Assembly (NCBI RefSeq): GCF_014697075.1
Contig: NZ_JACJRE010000036.1
Span: 22,179 to 86,178, forward strand
Direction of reading: 5' to 3'
DNA length: 64,000 bases
From: Tolypothrix sp. FACHB-123
Lineage (GTDB): Bacteria; Cyanobacteriota; Cyanobacteriia; Cyanobacteriales; Nostocaceae
A model generated the notes under the pieces. That model saw only the letters and a program-made list of their open reading frames with translations, was not told where the DNA came from and made no database searches. The position numbers were made by a program, and so were the translations under genes. The number at the start of each line of letters is the position of its first letter. Position 1 is the stretch's first letter. This document shows positions 7,487 through 16,030 of the stretch, in pieces.

Positions 7487-8080
7487 CTAAGTAATACACC
7501 AATTTTGCACATGAGATAATAATTGGGGAAAGAATTCTTGAAAGTCCGAATCCAAAGCGTCATAATGGGTAATGAGTTCATCAATTGCTGGAGTTAAACT
7601 GAGATTTCTCTTACATCGCCTTGATAATCGTTTTGATATGCGTAAAAGAGCAATTTCTACACCAGATACATGACGATAAGAGCCTAACCAATCTTCAGCA
7701 GCTACGCGAGAAATTACTTCTGTGACTATCAGAGGTAACTGACCTTGATAAGCTCGAAATGAATTATAAATCTCTGCTGTAAATTCATCTAGAGAAACAT
7801 TGCAATATTCTGACCAATTTTTCGCTAAGAAATGGTCATAAAAAATATCTACTAGTACCCCAGAAAATCGCCGATAGCTAGAATCAATACGTTGTTTACT
7901 TCTTTGTACGACTATGTGACTATCTGTAAATCTATCAATTACTTGATGACAAGCAATTCCACGTTGAATATAAGAATTTAATTCTTGACGCGCTGTACCT
8001 TTAACAATATCGGCTAGGAGATTACCTAAGCGATTCTCAACGTTTGGTTCAGACAATAACAAGTGGGCTAACCAGTTCAT
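7487..8080 (-). CDS. DUF479 / acyl carrier protein phosphodiesterase-like protein, 197 aa
   Basis: The start MNWLAHLLLS and the following LGNLLADIVKG, FTDSHIVV and SGVLVDIFYDHFLA blocks are diagnostic of the AcpH/DUF479 family. Its best-studied member removes the phosphopantetheine group from acyl carrier protein. The conserved His/Asp pairs of the HD-like active site are present (HQVIDRFTDSH, VDIFYDHF). Full length, ~200 aa. Cytoplasmic. The biochemical role in cyanobacteria is inferred from the family. Confidence 0.8.
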   Translation of the reverse strand: MNWLAHLLLSEPNVENRLGNLLADIVKGTARQELNSYIQRGIACHQVIDRFTDSHIVVQRSKQRIDSSYRRFSGVLVDIFYDHFLAKNWSEYCNVSLDEFTAEIYNSFRAYQGQLPLIVTEVISRVAAEDWLGSYRHVSGVEIALLRISKRLSRRCKRNLSLTPAIDELITHYDALDSDFQEFFPQLLSHVQNWCIT

Positions 8081-8291
8081 TTTGACAATGCATCTACCTA
8101 ATTGCTGAGTACGTTTACTTACAGCAGCATAACAAAGGTATTTTAATCTATACAGCTACAGTCATCATAAGAGAATATTTCCTCAAAAATTGCGATCGTT
8201 TCACCGTCATATCCAGCCAACAGGTAGAAGCGGCTACTAGCAGAATTCAGTATTGTGAGGCTAGTTGCTGAAAGATGAGGAATAAACGCCT

Positions 8292-9014
8292 GTGGTTCCA
8301 ATTAGAGATAATAATCCTACCCAAATCACCCCTTATGTAACGTTTGGGTTAATTGCTGTGAATGTGCTGGCTTTTCTTTATGAAGCCAGTCTTCCCCCTC
8401 GCGCTTTAGATGGGTTTTTACATTTAGCTGCTGTAGTTCCCAGAGAACTTACCTTAAGTTTTGCTGGTGTATCTGTACATCAACCTGTACCAGAGTGGGC
8501 TACATTAATTACCTCACAATTTTTGCATGGAGGTTTATTACACCTTGGTGGGAATATGTTGTTCCTCTGGATTTTTGGTAACAATGTAGAAGATAAGCTA
8601 GGTCATTTTAAATATCTGCTGTTTTATTTATCTTGCGGCATTTTGGCATCATTAAGCCAATGGTATTTCTCTCAAAATTCTAACATTCCTTCTTTAGGGG
8701 CCAGTGGTGCGATCGCAGGTGTGATGGGAGCATATATTCTCCGTTTCCCCCAAGCCGAAATTCTCGGTGTCATACCTTTAGGGTTTTTCTTCCCAACATT
8801 CCGCGTTCCTGCATATTTCTTTTTAGGTTTCTGGTTTTTACAACAAGCTTTCTATGGTTTCGCCAGTCTGGAAACACCTACCAACATCGGTATGGAAAGC
8901 GGCGGTATCGCCTACTGGGCCCATGCTGGTGGTTTTCTCTTTGGCGCGATTCTCGCCCCTATCTTAGGATTATTTAGCGACAAACCTAAATCGGGGGTAA
9001 AAACTTGGGGATGA
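8292..9014 (+). CDS. Rhomboid family intramembrane serine protease, 240 aa
   Basis: A rhomboid protease with about six membrane helices. The catalytic Ser138 sits in GASGAIAG and the partner His211 in WAHAGGFLFG. The HGG...HLGGNMLFLWIFGNN segment is the usual helix-2 signature. The GTG at 8292 starts a VPIRDNNPT sequence closely parallel to the start of the next gene. Rhomboids cleave transmembrane substrates within the bilayer; the substrate is unknown. A tandem paralogue follows after 137 bp of repeats. Confidence 0.88.
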   Translation: MVPIRDNNPTQITPYVTFGLIAVNVLAFLYEASLPPRALDGFLHLAAVVPRELTLSFAGVSVHQPVPEWATLITSQFLHGGLLHLGGNMLFLWIFGNNVEDKLGHFKYLLFYLSCGILASLSQWYFSQNSNIPSLGASGAIAGVMGAYILRFPQAEILGVIPLGFFFPTFRVPAYFFLGFWFLQQAFYGFASLETPTNIGMESGGIAYWAHAGGFLFGAILAPILGLFSDKPKSGVKTWG

Positions 9015-9112
9015 CTGATGACTGATGACTGTTGACTGATGACTGATGACTGTTGTCACTAAGCTTGTCGAAGTGTTGCCCAATGCCCAATGCCCAATGC
9101 CCCATGCCCTTA
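9015..9112. repeat. Tandem heptamer repeats (TGATGAC/TGTTGAC and GCCCAAT types)
   Basis: The space between the two rhomboid genes is filled by repeats of tgactga/tgttgac and then gcccaatgcccaatgcccaa. These match the short tandemly repeated repetitive (STRR) heptamers known from heterocystous cyanobacteria. Confidence 0.85.
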
Positions 9113-9151
9113 CGCTATATTGCAAGTAATAAATAATTAGGAAAAACACCT

Positions 9152-9829
9152 GTGTTTCCTCTCTACGACGAAAATCCAACGCGCATCACCCCATACTTCA
9201 CTTATGGGTTGATTGGGATGAACATTTTAGTTTTTCTTCATGAAGTGAGTTTATCCAATGCCCAATTAGAACAGTTTTTTCAGCTATATGCAGTAGTACC
9301 GCGAGAGTTAACCACCAATTTTGCCGCAGAATGGACAACTTTATTTACATCACAATTCTTGCACGGGGGTTGGTGGCATTTAATCTCGAATATGGTTTTT
9401 CTGTGGGTTTTCGGTAACAATATCGAAGACCGTTTAGGTCATTTCAAATACCTAGTTTTTTACTTAGCTTGCGGCGCTTTAGCGGCTTTGTGCCAGTGGT
9501 TTATAGGCATGAATTCGGGTATTCCTTCTTTAGGTGCAAGTGGAGCAATTGCGGGAGTTTTGGGTGCGTATATTATCCGTTTTCCTCACGCTAGAGTTAT
9601 GACTTTAGCTTTTTTAGGCTTTTTTGTTACCACTATTAGAGTGCCCGCTATGATTCTGATTGGGCTGTTTGTAATTCAAAATCTCATTTCCGGTTTTGCA
9701 ACTCTACAAGCCGCAGCCAATATGAGTGTAGAAACTGGTGGAGTTGCTTACTGGGCACATATTGGAGGCTTTGTATTTGGTATAATTCTGGCTCCTTTAT
9801 TTGGTTTATTTAGACGCGACGAATATTAG
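9152..9829 (+). CDS. Rhomboid family intramembrane serine protease, 225 aa (paralogue of the previous gene)
   Basis: It starts at GTG 9152 with FPLYDENPTRITPY, mirroring the previous gene. Catalytic Ser130 (GASGAIAG) and His203 (WAHIGGFVFG) are intact, as is the HGGWWHLISNMVFLW segment. It lacks the ~12-residue loop (SFAGVSVHQPVPEW region) that lengthens the first copy. The pair clearly arose by tandem duplication and has diverged in the loop exposed between helices 1 and 2. Convergent with the exopolysaccharide genes downstream. Confidence 0.88.
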   Translation: MFPLYDENPTRITPYFTYGLIGMNILVFLHEVSLSNAQLEQFFQLYAVVPRELTTNFAAEWTTLFTSQFLHGGWWHLISNMVFLWVFGNNIEDRLGHFKYLVFYLACGALAALCQWFIGMNSGIPSLGASGAIAGVLGAYIIRFPHARVMTLAFLGFFVTTIRVPAMILIGLFVIQNLISGFATLQAAANMSVETGGVAYWAHIGGFVFGIILAPLFGLFRRDEY

Positions 9830-9892
9830 TCTGTTTTATCTGAGTTTGTATTAATACCAATTCAAATAATCTAGGCTCCAAATAAAGATTTT

Positions 9893-9919
9893 TTAGGGCA
9901 CAACATTGTTGTGCCCTAA
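9893..9919. terminator. Likely bidirectional terminator between convergent genes
   Basis: A near-perfect palindrome (ttagggcacaaca / tgttgtgccctaa) lies between the convergent rhomboid and kinase genes, with T-rich sequence on both sides. Position and symmetry suggest it ends transcripts from both directions. Confidence 0.6.
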
Positions 9920-9961
9920 CCTTTAATTGGATTTTTTATGCAAATTAGTAATTGATTCACA

Positions 9962-12136
9962 TTAGTTATTATTAGCACCTACTGACATTTCTGCGGCTGA
10001 ATCTTCTTTTGCAGTAGAAGCTGATGAGGATTCTACTATATCAGATGAATATACCAAAATATCAGCGCCATCAATTACAGCCCCTAACAATCCCAATTCT
10101 GAATCAACTAATTGATCGATAGCTTCACCAAATAAGTTTTCTTGTGTATAGTTTGGTCGTGCAATAATTACTATCGCGTCACTGTAAGGTTGAATTAATA
10201 AAGGATCGTTAGATAAACTTAAGGGACTAGTATCTAAAATTACTAAATCGTAGCGCTCGCGTACATCCTCCATGAGCCGCCGCATTTCGCTAGATTCAAG
10301 AATTGCCGCAGATTGGCGCACCGGGCCTGGACTAGGAATAATGTATAAATTTTCTACATCAGGGACTAAGCGGATACATTCGCTGAGGTTAGCATAATAG
10401 CGCAGCGGTTCAATATTAGCATCTGGATCGGCAGCAATTTTTAAGGATGCACAACAAGAAGGCGATCGCAAATCTGTTTCGATAATTAAGGTTCTTTTAC
10501 CTGCACGGGCAGATGCTATACCTAAGTTATAAGCGCTTGTCGTCTTACCCTCAGTTTTACTAACGCTAGTCACCAAAAGTATCTTTAAAGATTTCCCGCC
10601 AAGTCGCCGCACATTACTGCGGACTTTTTCATAAAACTCTAAATAGGGAGAATCAGCGGAAAGTAAAGCTGGTATAGCTGCTAAATCTAAATCATCAACC
10701 GGCATTAAAGGTATTTCTCCTAGCAGTGCAACTTCCCGTTGCTTCAGGCTTTCGCGGATATCTTCTCTAGTTTTGAAAATACCTTCTAGGGAACCTAACA
10801 AAAAGATAACGCCACCACCAATCACCAATCCCATCAAGCCACCAACACCTAATGTCACAGACATTTTCTTTGGTTTGACAAAGTCTGCAATTACCATTGG
10901 CCCTCTAGCAAGAGTTAGACTGGTAACGGTTTCTGCTTCTGCGGTTTTAGCGTCGGCTAATTTAGCCTGCATCTTATCATAGATAGCTTTTTTGAGTACA
11001 ACATCTTGTTCTAAACGCGATCGCTCTAATTGTTTATTAGGTATTAATGAATACATTTGCCGCAATCGCGCTTCTTCTTGAACTTGTTGTGCTAATTGTT
11101 GTTGCAGCGTATCCCTTTGAGTTTGCAAAGCCACCATTTGGTTTGCTAATTCTTGTCGTGCTGGATCTAAGTTACTTTGAGCGCGAATATTATAAACACT
11201 ACCAGTTAGAGGTGCGGCTGCGCCACCACCACCAACAACCTCCGCCGCACGTTGTTGTAATAATTCTTCAGCGGCCTGTTTTTGACGCTGTAACTGAATC
11301 ATAGTTGGATGTTCGGGACGCAAATCTTTGCGCAACACCGCCACTTGTGACTCAACTTGATAAATTTGCGATCGCAAATTGGCAATAATCGGATCTGCAC
11401 TTAAAGCCGAAGAAATATAAGCTTGGTTAACATTTAACCCTAACTTCGCTTGTAAACTCTGAATTTGGGCATTAATACCCGCAATTGTCTGTTGGATTTG
11501 ACGCTGCTGATTTTGACTGCTAGTCACCGCAGTTAGCAAACTACCATTCTCAGATGCTAAAATTGCTGGTCTCTCTATGCGATCGTACTGTTCTAACCTC
11601 TTCTCTGCTGCTTGCAATTCTATCTTTGTCTGTGGTAAACGTTCATCAATTTTTTGAATAATTGCTTTTAAGCGTCCTGTATTAATATCACCACTAAGCT
11701 TAATCATTGTTTGCATCAATACTTGCAATACTTCTACAGCTCGCTTCCGGTCACTATCTTTATATTTAAGCTCTATGATCGTTGATTCTAATTCTCCTGT
11801 CCGAGAATTTTTTTTAGGTAATTTAATAACAATATTTAGACCAATTTTTTGAGGTTTAATATTAACTTTTTCAGCTACAGTTTCAATCACCTGATCCGAT
11901 AACAAAACTTCTTCATTCAATTCCTGACCTTGTTGTTGAATTTCCGTACCAGTTACCGAGAATGACACTGGCGGACGATTATAAGTCAGCGCTGCATTTG
12001 CTATATAGCTAGCTGGTGGTTCAGGTTGTATAGCTACTACAGTAGAACCTATTACAACCAACGAAAAACTAGCTAATCCAATCCATTTATACTTCTCAAA
12101 AGCAATGAGGTAGCGTTTAACAATTGGTGGACTCAT
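9962..12136 (-). CDS. Polysaccharide biosynthesis tyrosine autokinase (Wzc/BY-kinase type), 724 aa
   Basis: The N-terminal Wzz/chain-length domain is flanked by membrane helices at about residues 18-36 and 425-450, with long periplasmic coiled coils between them. The cytoplasmic BY-kinase domain follows: Walker A as KTEGKTTSAYN, Walker A' as TLIIETDLRSPS and Walker B as YDLVILDTSP. The C-terminus is Ser/Glu rich with just one Tyr, so the usual tyrosine cluster that is autophosphorylated is missing. It would work with the SLBB export protein just upstream in polysaccharide polymerisation and export. Length is normal. Confidence 0.88.
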   Translation of the reverse strand: MSPPIVKRYLIAFEKYKWIGLASFSLVVIGSTVVAIQPEPPASYIANAALTYNRPPVSFSVTGTEIQQQGQELNEEVLLSDQVIETVAEKVNIKPQKIGLNIVIKLPKKNSRTGELESTIIELKYKDSDRKRAVEVLQVLMQTMIKLSGDINTGRLKAIIQKIDERLPQTKIELQAAEKRLEQYDRIERPAILASENGSLLTAVTSSQNQQRQIQQTIAGINAQIQSLQAKLGLNVNQAYISSALSADPIIANLRSQIYQVESQVAVLRKDLRPEHPTMIQLQRQKQAAEELLQQRAAEVVGGGGAAAPLTGSVYNIRAQSNLDPARQELANQMVALQTQRDTLQQQLAQQVQEEARLRQMYSLIPNKQLERSRLEQDVVLKKAIYDKMQAKLADAKTAEAETVTSLTLARGPMVIADFVKPKKMSVTLGVGGLMGLVIGGGVIFLLGSLEGIFKTREDIRESLKQREVALLGEIPLMPVDDLDLAAIPALLSADSPYLEFYEKVRSNVRRLGGKSLKILLVTSVSKTEGKTTSAYNLGIASARAGKRTLIIETDLRSPSCCASLKIAADPDANIEPLRYYANLSECIRLVPDVENLYIIPSPGPVRQSAAILESSEMRRLMEDVRERYDLVILDTSPLSLSNDPLLIQPYSDAIVIIARPNYTQENLFGEAIDQLVDSELGLLGAVIDGADILVYSSDIVESSSASTAKEDSAAEMSVGANNN

Positions 12137-12173
12137 AAAAATTAATCAATAGTCATTTGTTATGTGCAAAAAA

Positions 12174-12217
12174 TAACAGTCAACCGTCAACCATCAACCG
12201 TCAACAGTTAACACTCA
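12174..12217. repeat. Heptamer repeat (GTCAACC type)
   Basis: Repeats of gtcaaccgtcaaccatcaac lie between the autokinase and export genes. Confidence 0.7.
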
Positions 12218-12236
12218 ATAATCCCCTCATCTGTCC

Positions 12237-13592
12237 CTACTTCAACCCACCTGTAAAGAAGTCAAAGAAGCGAATAAAGCTCTGCACATTAAAAAATGGT
12301 TGTGTAATAGTATTGAGAGCATTAGTAATTCTACCGATAAGGTTACGACCAACCACAATAACATCATTATCTTGAAGCGGCACGTTTTGAGACATATCAC
12401 CACCTAGAGCTTTTTTCGCATCCAGTCTTTGGGTGACAGCTTGACCTCTTTCCGGATCAAAGCGGACTAAGGCAATATCTCGAAGATTAGCAGTGTCAAG
12501 ATTGATACCACCTAAAGCATCTATAAATGTGCTGCCATTTGGAAGTACTTGATTAGCAATACCTCCCGCCGCATAGTTTAAAACCCTGATTTTAATCTGA
12601 GGTATGGCTAAGGTTGAACGCGCAATCAAATTGCGGTCATAACCATTATCAGTGCCGATTTCCCGACGGGGTACAATGATAGCATCGCCATCTTGTAGCC
12701 TGAAATTAGGCAACGCACTACCATTTTGTAATGCTGTGTATAAGTCAACAGTTTGAGCAATTACAGAACCATCAAGCAACCGCCTACGCACTTGTACTTG
12801 CCTTAAATCTGCGTTGATTGTCGTCCCGCCAGATGTTAGCAAAGCATCAGCGACACGGGGAGTAACTGATGTAATCGGGTAAATCCCCGGACGAAACACT
12901 TCCCCACTAATAGTAACTTGCACTGGTCTTGGTGATGCTAATGACGCTACCACAATCGGCTCGATGACAACGCGACTTAAAGCTAAGCGAATTTTTTCTT
13001 GTGCTTCTTCCACACTCAAGCCTTGTACAGATAATGTTCCTACTTGGGGAACTAAAATATTACCTTCTGGATTAATTATGGTTTGGAAGCTTAAATCTTG
13101 ACGCTGTCCAGTTAGGGATAAAACTACTATCGGTTCTACTACGTAACGATTGAGTAACGAGCGAATTTTTGCTTGTGCTTCATCCAAAGTTAAACCCTGT
13201 AGCGACACTGTATTAATCAGTGGTACTATGATGTTGCCTTCAGGGTTAATTACAGCTTGGAAACTCAAGTCGGGAAAGCGTTGAACCAAAACGCTAATAG
13301 AATCACCCGGCCCTAAGCGATAGGGGCCAGGTGGACGCTGAACTACTATACTCAGAGAATCTCCAGGCCCTAAAAGATACCGATTGAGTTGGGGGGAAAC
13401 TTCGTTATTTAAACTTCCAGGTGCGGCCTCAGTGGCTGAAGGAGATGAAGGGGATTGACCTGAGGATTGTTCTGGAAATGGTAAAGGCTGAGCAACAACT
13501 TGAAACGCTGTTGTCCAGAAAACACTTAGTTGAAGGCTCAAAAAAAACAGAGCGCTGAATGCACGCATATGAGAATTGTAAAATATAGACAT
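12237..13592 (-). CDS. SLBB-domain polysaccharide export protein (Wza-like), 451 aa
   Basis: A signal peptide covers the first ~34 residues (ALFFLSLQLSVF, then VVAQ). Two tandem Poly_export-type modules follow, each with LSFQ-x-INPEGNI-VP and a conserved LDEAQ-KIR block (about residues 75-150 and 160-215). SLBB domains come next (PVQVTISGEVFRPGIYPI and IKIRVLNYAAGG). Family members form or line the outer-membrane channel for exopolysaccharide. The duplicated export module makes it longer than simple Wza-like proteins. An ATG at 13568 is an alternative start and gives an equally good signal peptide. Same strand as the autokinase, 100 bp apart. Confidence 0.85.
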   Translation of the reverse strand: MSIFYNSHMRAFSALFFLSLQLSVFWTTAFQVVAQPLPFPEQSSGQSPSSPSATEAAPGSLNNEVSPQLNRYLLGPGDSLSIVVQRPPGPYRLGPGDSISVLVQRFPDLSFQAVINPEGNIIVPLINTVSLQGLTLDEAQAKIRSLLNRYVVEPIVVLSLTGQRQDLSFQTIINPEGNILVPQVGTLSVQGLSVEEAQEKIRLALSRVVIEPIVVASLASPRPVQVTISGEVFRPGIYPITSVTPRVADALLTSGGTTINADLRQVQVRRRLLDGSVIAQTVDLYTALQNGSALPNFRLQDGDAIIVPRREIGTDNGYDRNLIARSTLAIPQIKIRVLNYAAGGIANQVLPNGSTFIDALGGINLDTANLRDIALVRFDPERGQAVTQRLDAKKALGGDMSQNVPLQDNDVIVVGRNLIGRITNALNTITQPFFNVQSFIRFFDFFTGGLK

Positions 13593-13877
13593 TTGAGCAA
13601 GCAGTAAAGCTAGACTCAGAATCGGTCTTGCTGAGCCGCTATTTTACTCTGTAAATGCCTAAACTGTCTCTGGTTTCTCCGAGAAATTACGATATGCGAT
13701 CGCAGTAAAATATATCCTAAATGATACATTTACCAAAATAAAGACGGAGTTGCCCCCGTCCGTAATGACAATTCATGATCAAATTGGTATTAAAATAGCG
13801 ATCGCATCACAATCAAGAATTACAACAATTTCAGATTAATTATTTGCTAAACTCTTCCCACCCTCCAGAGTGGGCAA

Positions 13878-14597
13878 TCAATTGCCGACTTTTGGTAATG
13901 AGTCTGCCATTAAAGCAGATTGTACCGTCTGACCGATAGATTCAGCCAAAGGCCAAATTTTTTCCACCTGACCGAAAGGTTCCATTGGAATCATAATACT
14001 CACACCAACCCAAGGAACTCTTTGCCTACGCCACTGCGCCAATTGATCCGCTAAAAACCAGCGTAACGGTGATGGGTTTCCTCCATGCGGTAGAGCATAC
14101 CATTGCAACACCGCAAAAGTGTCCTTTTGTGTAACAGCGCGAAAAAATTTAGCTTCTACCTGCGTTTCTCTAGGCTGTTTCACAGTAAATTTAGCCGAAC
14201 GATATTGAGCTACATCCCACTTGCGCCAACGTAACTTTCCCCAACCCTGAATTTCTGTCCATTCCACCTCAGGTTGATCCATCGGCCCATTTTGCGGTAG
14301 CAACAACAATACTGCTTGAATTGGCGAGTCTTGTTTCTTAATGACCTGTAGAGACCATTTTTGCTCACCAATTTCTTGTTGCACCTGCTCAACAGTTTGC
14401 CAACCAGGAACAGTTAACCCAGAATTGCGTATCTCTTTCAATGCTTTCAAGCTAGTGATTGGTGGCGGCTGTTTCCATTGCCATTTTCCTGTCACATATC
14501 CAGGAACAGCACCAATAGCAAATAGTAGTAGTAACAATAACAGTGCTACTACTTGATTCCATTGACTTTCTTTGAGAAATTTAGATAAGGAAATCAT
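13878..14597 (-). CDS. Cyanoexosortase B system-associated protein, 239 aa
   Basis: A single N-terminal membrane helix (VVALLLLLLLFAIGAVPGYV, about residues 15-35) is followed by a periplasmic domain related to EpsI/exosortase-associated proteins (PGWQ...EQKW, MDQPEVEWTEIQGW). It sits 350 bp downstream of the cyanoexosortase on the same strand, as partner proteins of exosortases usually do. Such proteins are thought to help processing of sorted proteins or exopolysaccharide. Exact role unknown. Confidence 0.75.
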   Translation of the reverse strand: MISLSKFLKESQWNQVVALLLLLLLFAIGAVPGYVTGKWQWKQPPPITSLKALKEIRNSGLTVPGWQTVEQVQQEIGEQKWSLQVIKKQDSPIQAVLLLLPQNGPMDQPEVEWTEIQGWGKLRWRKWDVAQYRSAKFTVKQPRETQVEAKFFRAVTQKDTFAVLQWYALPHGGNPSPLRWFLADQLAQWRRQRVPWVGVSIMIPMEPFGQVEKIWPLAESIGQTVQSALMADSLPKVGN

Positions 14598-14946
14598 TCA
14601 TAAACTTTGCAATACTTAGGCAAAGTTTACTTACTAAAATAGCGTAATGAGTTCAGTAAAATTGACCAATATTTTTAATTATTAGGGAGGACTTTAGTCC
14701 TTAAAATCACGACTGAAGTCTTCACTACAAAGAAATGACTTTATTTTTTTGAAATTTGCGTAAGTCTTATATTATTTCAATTTTTAATATAACAATTCTG
14801 AATGATTTGTAAATACCTATCTTTTTTGTTATTTTTGTTTTTATATCAAATAGGATTATTGGGTATTTATTGGGAATAAATGAAAATTGCAAAATCAGCT
14901 AATTAACTAAGACAAAAAAAATTTGCGTTAGATTGTAGATATTTTT
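14598..14946. other. Gene-free stretch between exosortase and partner
   Basis: 349 bp, AT-rich. It contains one interspersed palindrome (14685-14730) and otherwise shows nothing recognisable. Confidence 0.6.
14685..14730. repeat. Interspersed palindrome (AGGACT/AGTCCT type)
   Basis: The bases gggaggactttagtcctt and gactgaagtcttcactac form an inverted repeat family also seen at 7451-7478. Confidence 0.6.
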
Positions 14947-15852
14947 CTAGATTTTTGTTTCACCTTCTGCTTCAAATTCCATATCTGAAGCTGTTGCAAA
15001 ATAACTATTAATTTTATTCAACAAAGGCACCAATAAAACTAACATACAAGCAGAATATAGGTCACCACCCCAACTGTCATGTAACCATTTAAAAGCGGCT
15101 TCTTGACCTGTACCATGAAAGAATGTCAATGCAGTGTTGCGAATAATATTAGCAGTAATACTAATAACGATAGCAATTATTAAGAACCAATTTCTTGTGC
15201 GGCGTGAAGATAAAGCACCTGTCCAATAAAGCAACATTAAGCTGACATATAGAGTAGTAAACAACATTTTCAGCCCTGCACAATAAGGCGCAACCTCTAC
15301 AATCCTTCCACCTACAAAAAGATTAATTCCTTCAACAGTTACTTCCATCCCAAACTGATTGAGTATAAATCCAGCTGTACCAGCAATAAAACTTTGTAAA
15401 GGTAAAGTGTAAGGCGCTATCAAATATGGCCCGGATGTGGGAGTTGCGAGAAATATTAGTAATAGAGGAAATCCTTGCAGTTGCAAACCTGACATACCTT
15501 TCAACCATAAGCATAATCCGGCTAAAATAGCTGGGAAAGAAAGGTTAACCCACTCAGTTACACCGCTTAAATAAAAGACTCCCCCAATTAATAGCAAAAC
15601 AGCACCAAGAGGATGGATTATATTTGGTAGTCTTTGCCATTGTTTGCGTTGTATCCATACTAGATAACTAGCAAAAGGTAGTCCGATTAAACCGTGGCTA
15701 AAATATTCATGTTCTGTACTAATATTTTTGTGCAACCAACCATCAACCCAATGTAGTAATATCGGCGCATAAAGTAGAACTAAAACGCCTAAAATTGCTA
15801 GATTAAGTAATTGCCCTGTATTCCTAATTTTGAAATGTTGTTGGATTGCCAT
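14947..15852 (-). CDS. crtB: Cyanoexosortase B (transpeptidase-like membrane protein), 301 aa
   Basis: An eight-helix exosortase-family membrane protein. The catalytic set is visible: Cys in VAPYCAGLKML, Arg in NIIRNTALTF and His in WLHDSWGG. Exosortases process proteins bearing C-terminal sorting tags (PEP-CTERM and relatives) and are linked with exopolysaccharide loci, as here. The ATG at 15852 is preferred over an upstream TTG at 15864. The symbol follows the cyanoexosortase naming and is not the carotenoid crtB. Targets are not adjacent; a WGxxGxxG protein at 21.6 kb is a distant candidate only. Confidence 0.82.
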   Translation of the reverse strand: MAIQQHFKIRNTGQLLNLAILGVLVLLYAPILLHWVDGWLHKNISTEHEYFSHGLIGLPFASYLVWIQRKQWQRLPNIIHPLGAVLLLIGGVFYLSGVTEWVNLSFPAILAGLCLWLKGMSGLQLQGFPLLLIFLATPTSGPYLIAPYTLPLQSFIAGTAGFILNQFGMEVTVEGINLFVGGRIVEVAPYCAGLKMLFTTLYVSLMLLYWTGALSSRRTRNWFLIIAIVISITANIIRNTALTFFHGTGQEAAFKWLHDSWGGDLYSACMLVLLVPLLNKINSYFATASDMEFEAEGETKI

Positions 15853-15900
15853 GATTTTCAGCAATGCAAAATTTATTGCGCTTCGTGTGTCAGTTGTTAG

Positions 15901-15962
15901 TAGGGGCGGGTTGATGCGAGATCATCGTTAAGCGGCGAAGATATCTGTGAACCCGCCCTTAC
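15901..15962. repeat. ~62-bp inverted-repeat element (GGGGCGGGTT type), copy 1
   Basis: It starts taggggcgggttgatg and ends gaacccgcccttac. Related elements of the same size lie at 24489-24552 and 44399-44461, always in intergenic DNA. Confidence 0.75.
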
Positions 15963-16030
15963 AGTTGTTTTTGGAAGGAGTCTAATACCCCAACCCAAGA
16001 GTGGTTGGTTTTTAGGTGTCTAGGAAATAA

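Noticed and set aside
9015-9112. CRISPR-like spacing in heptamer runs
   Set aside because: 7-bp units in direct tandem are STRR repeats, not CRISPR repeats with spacers; no cas genes in the window.
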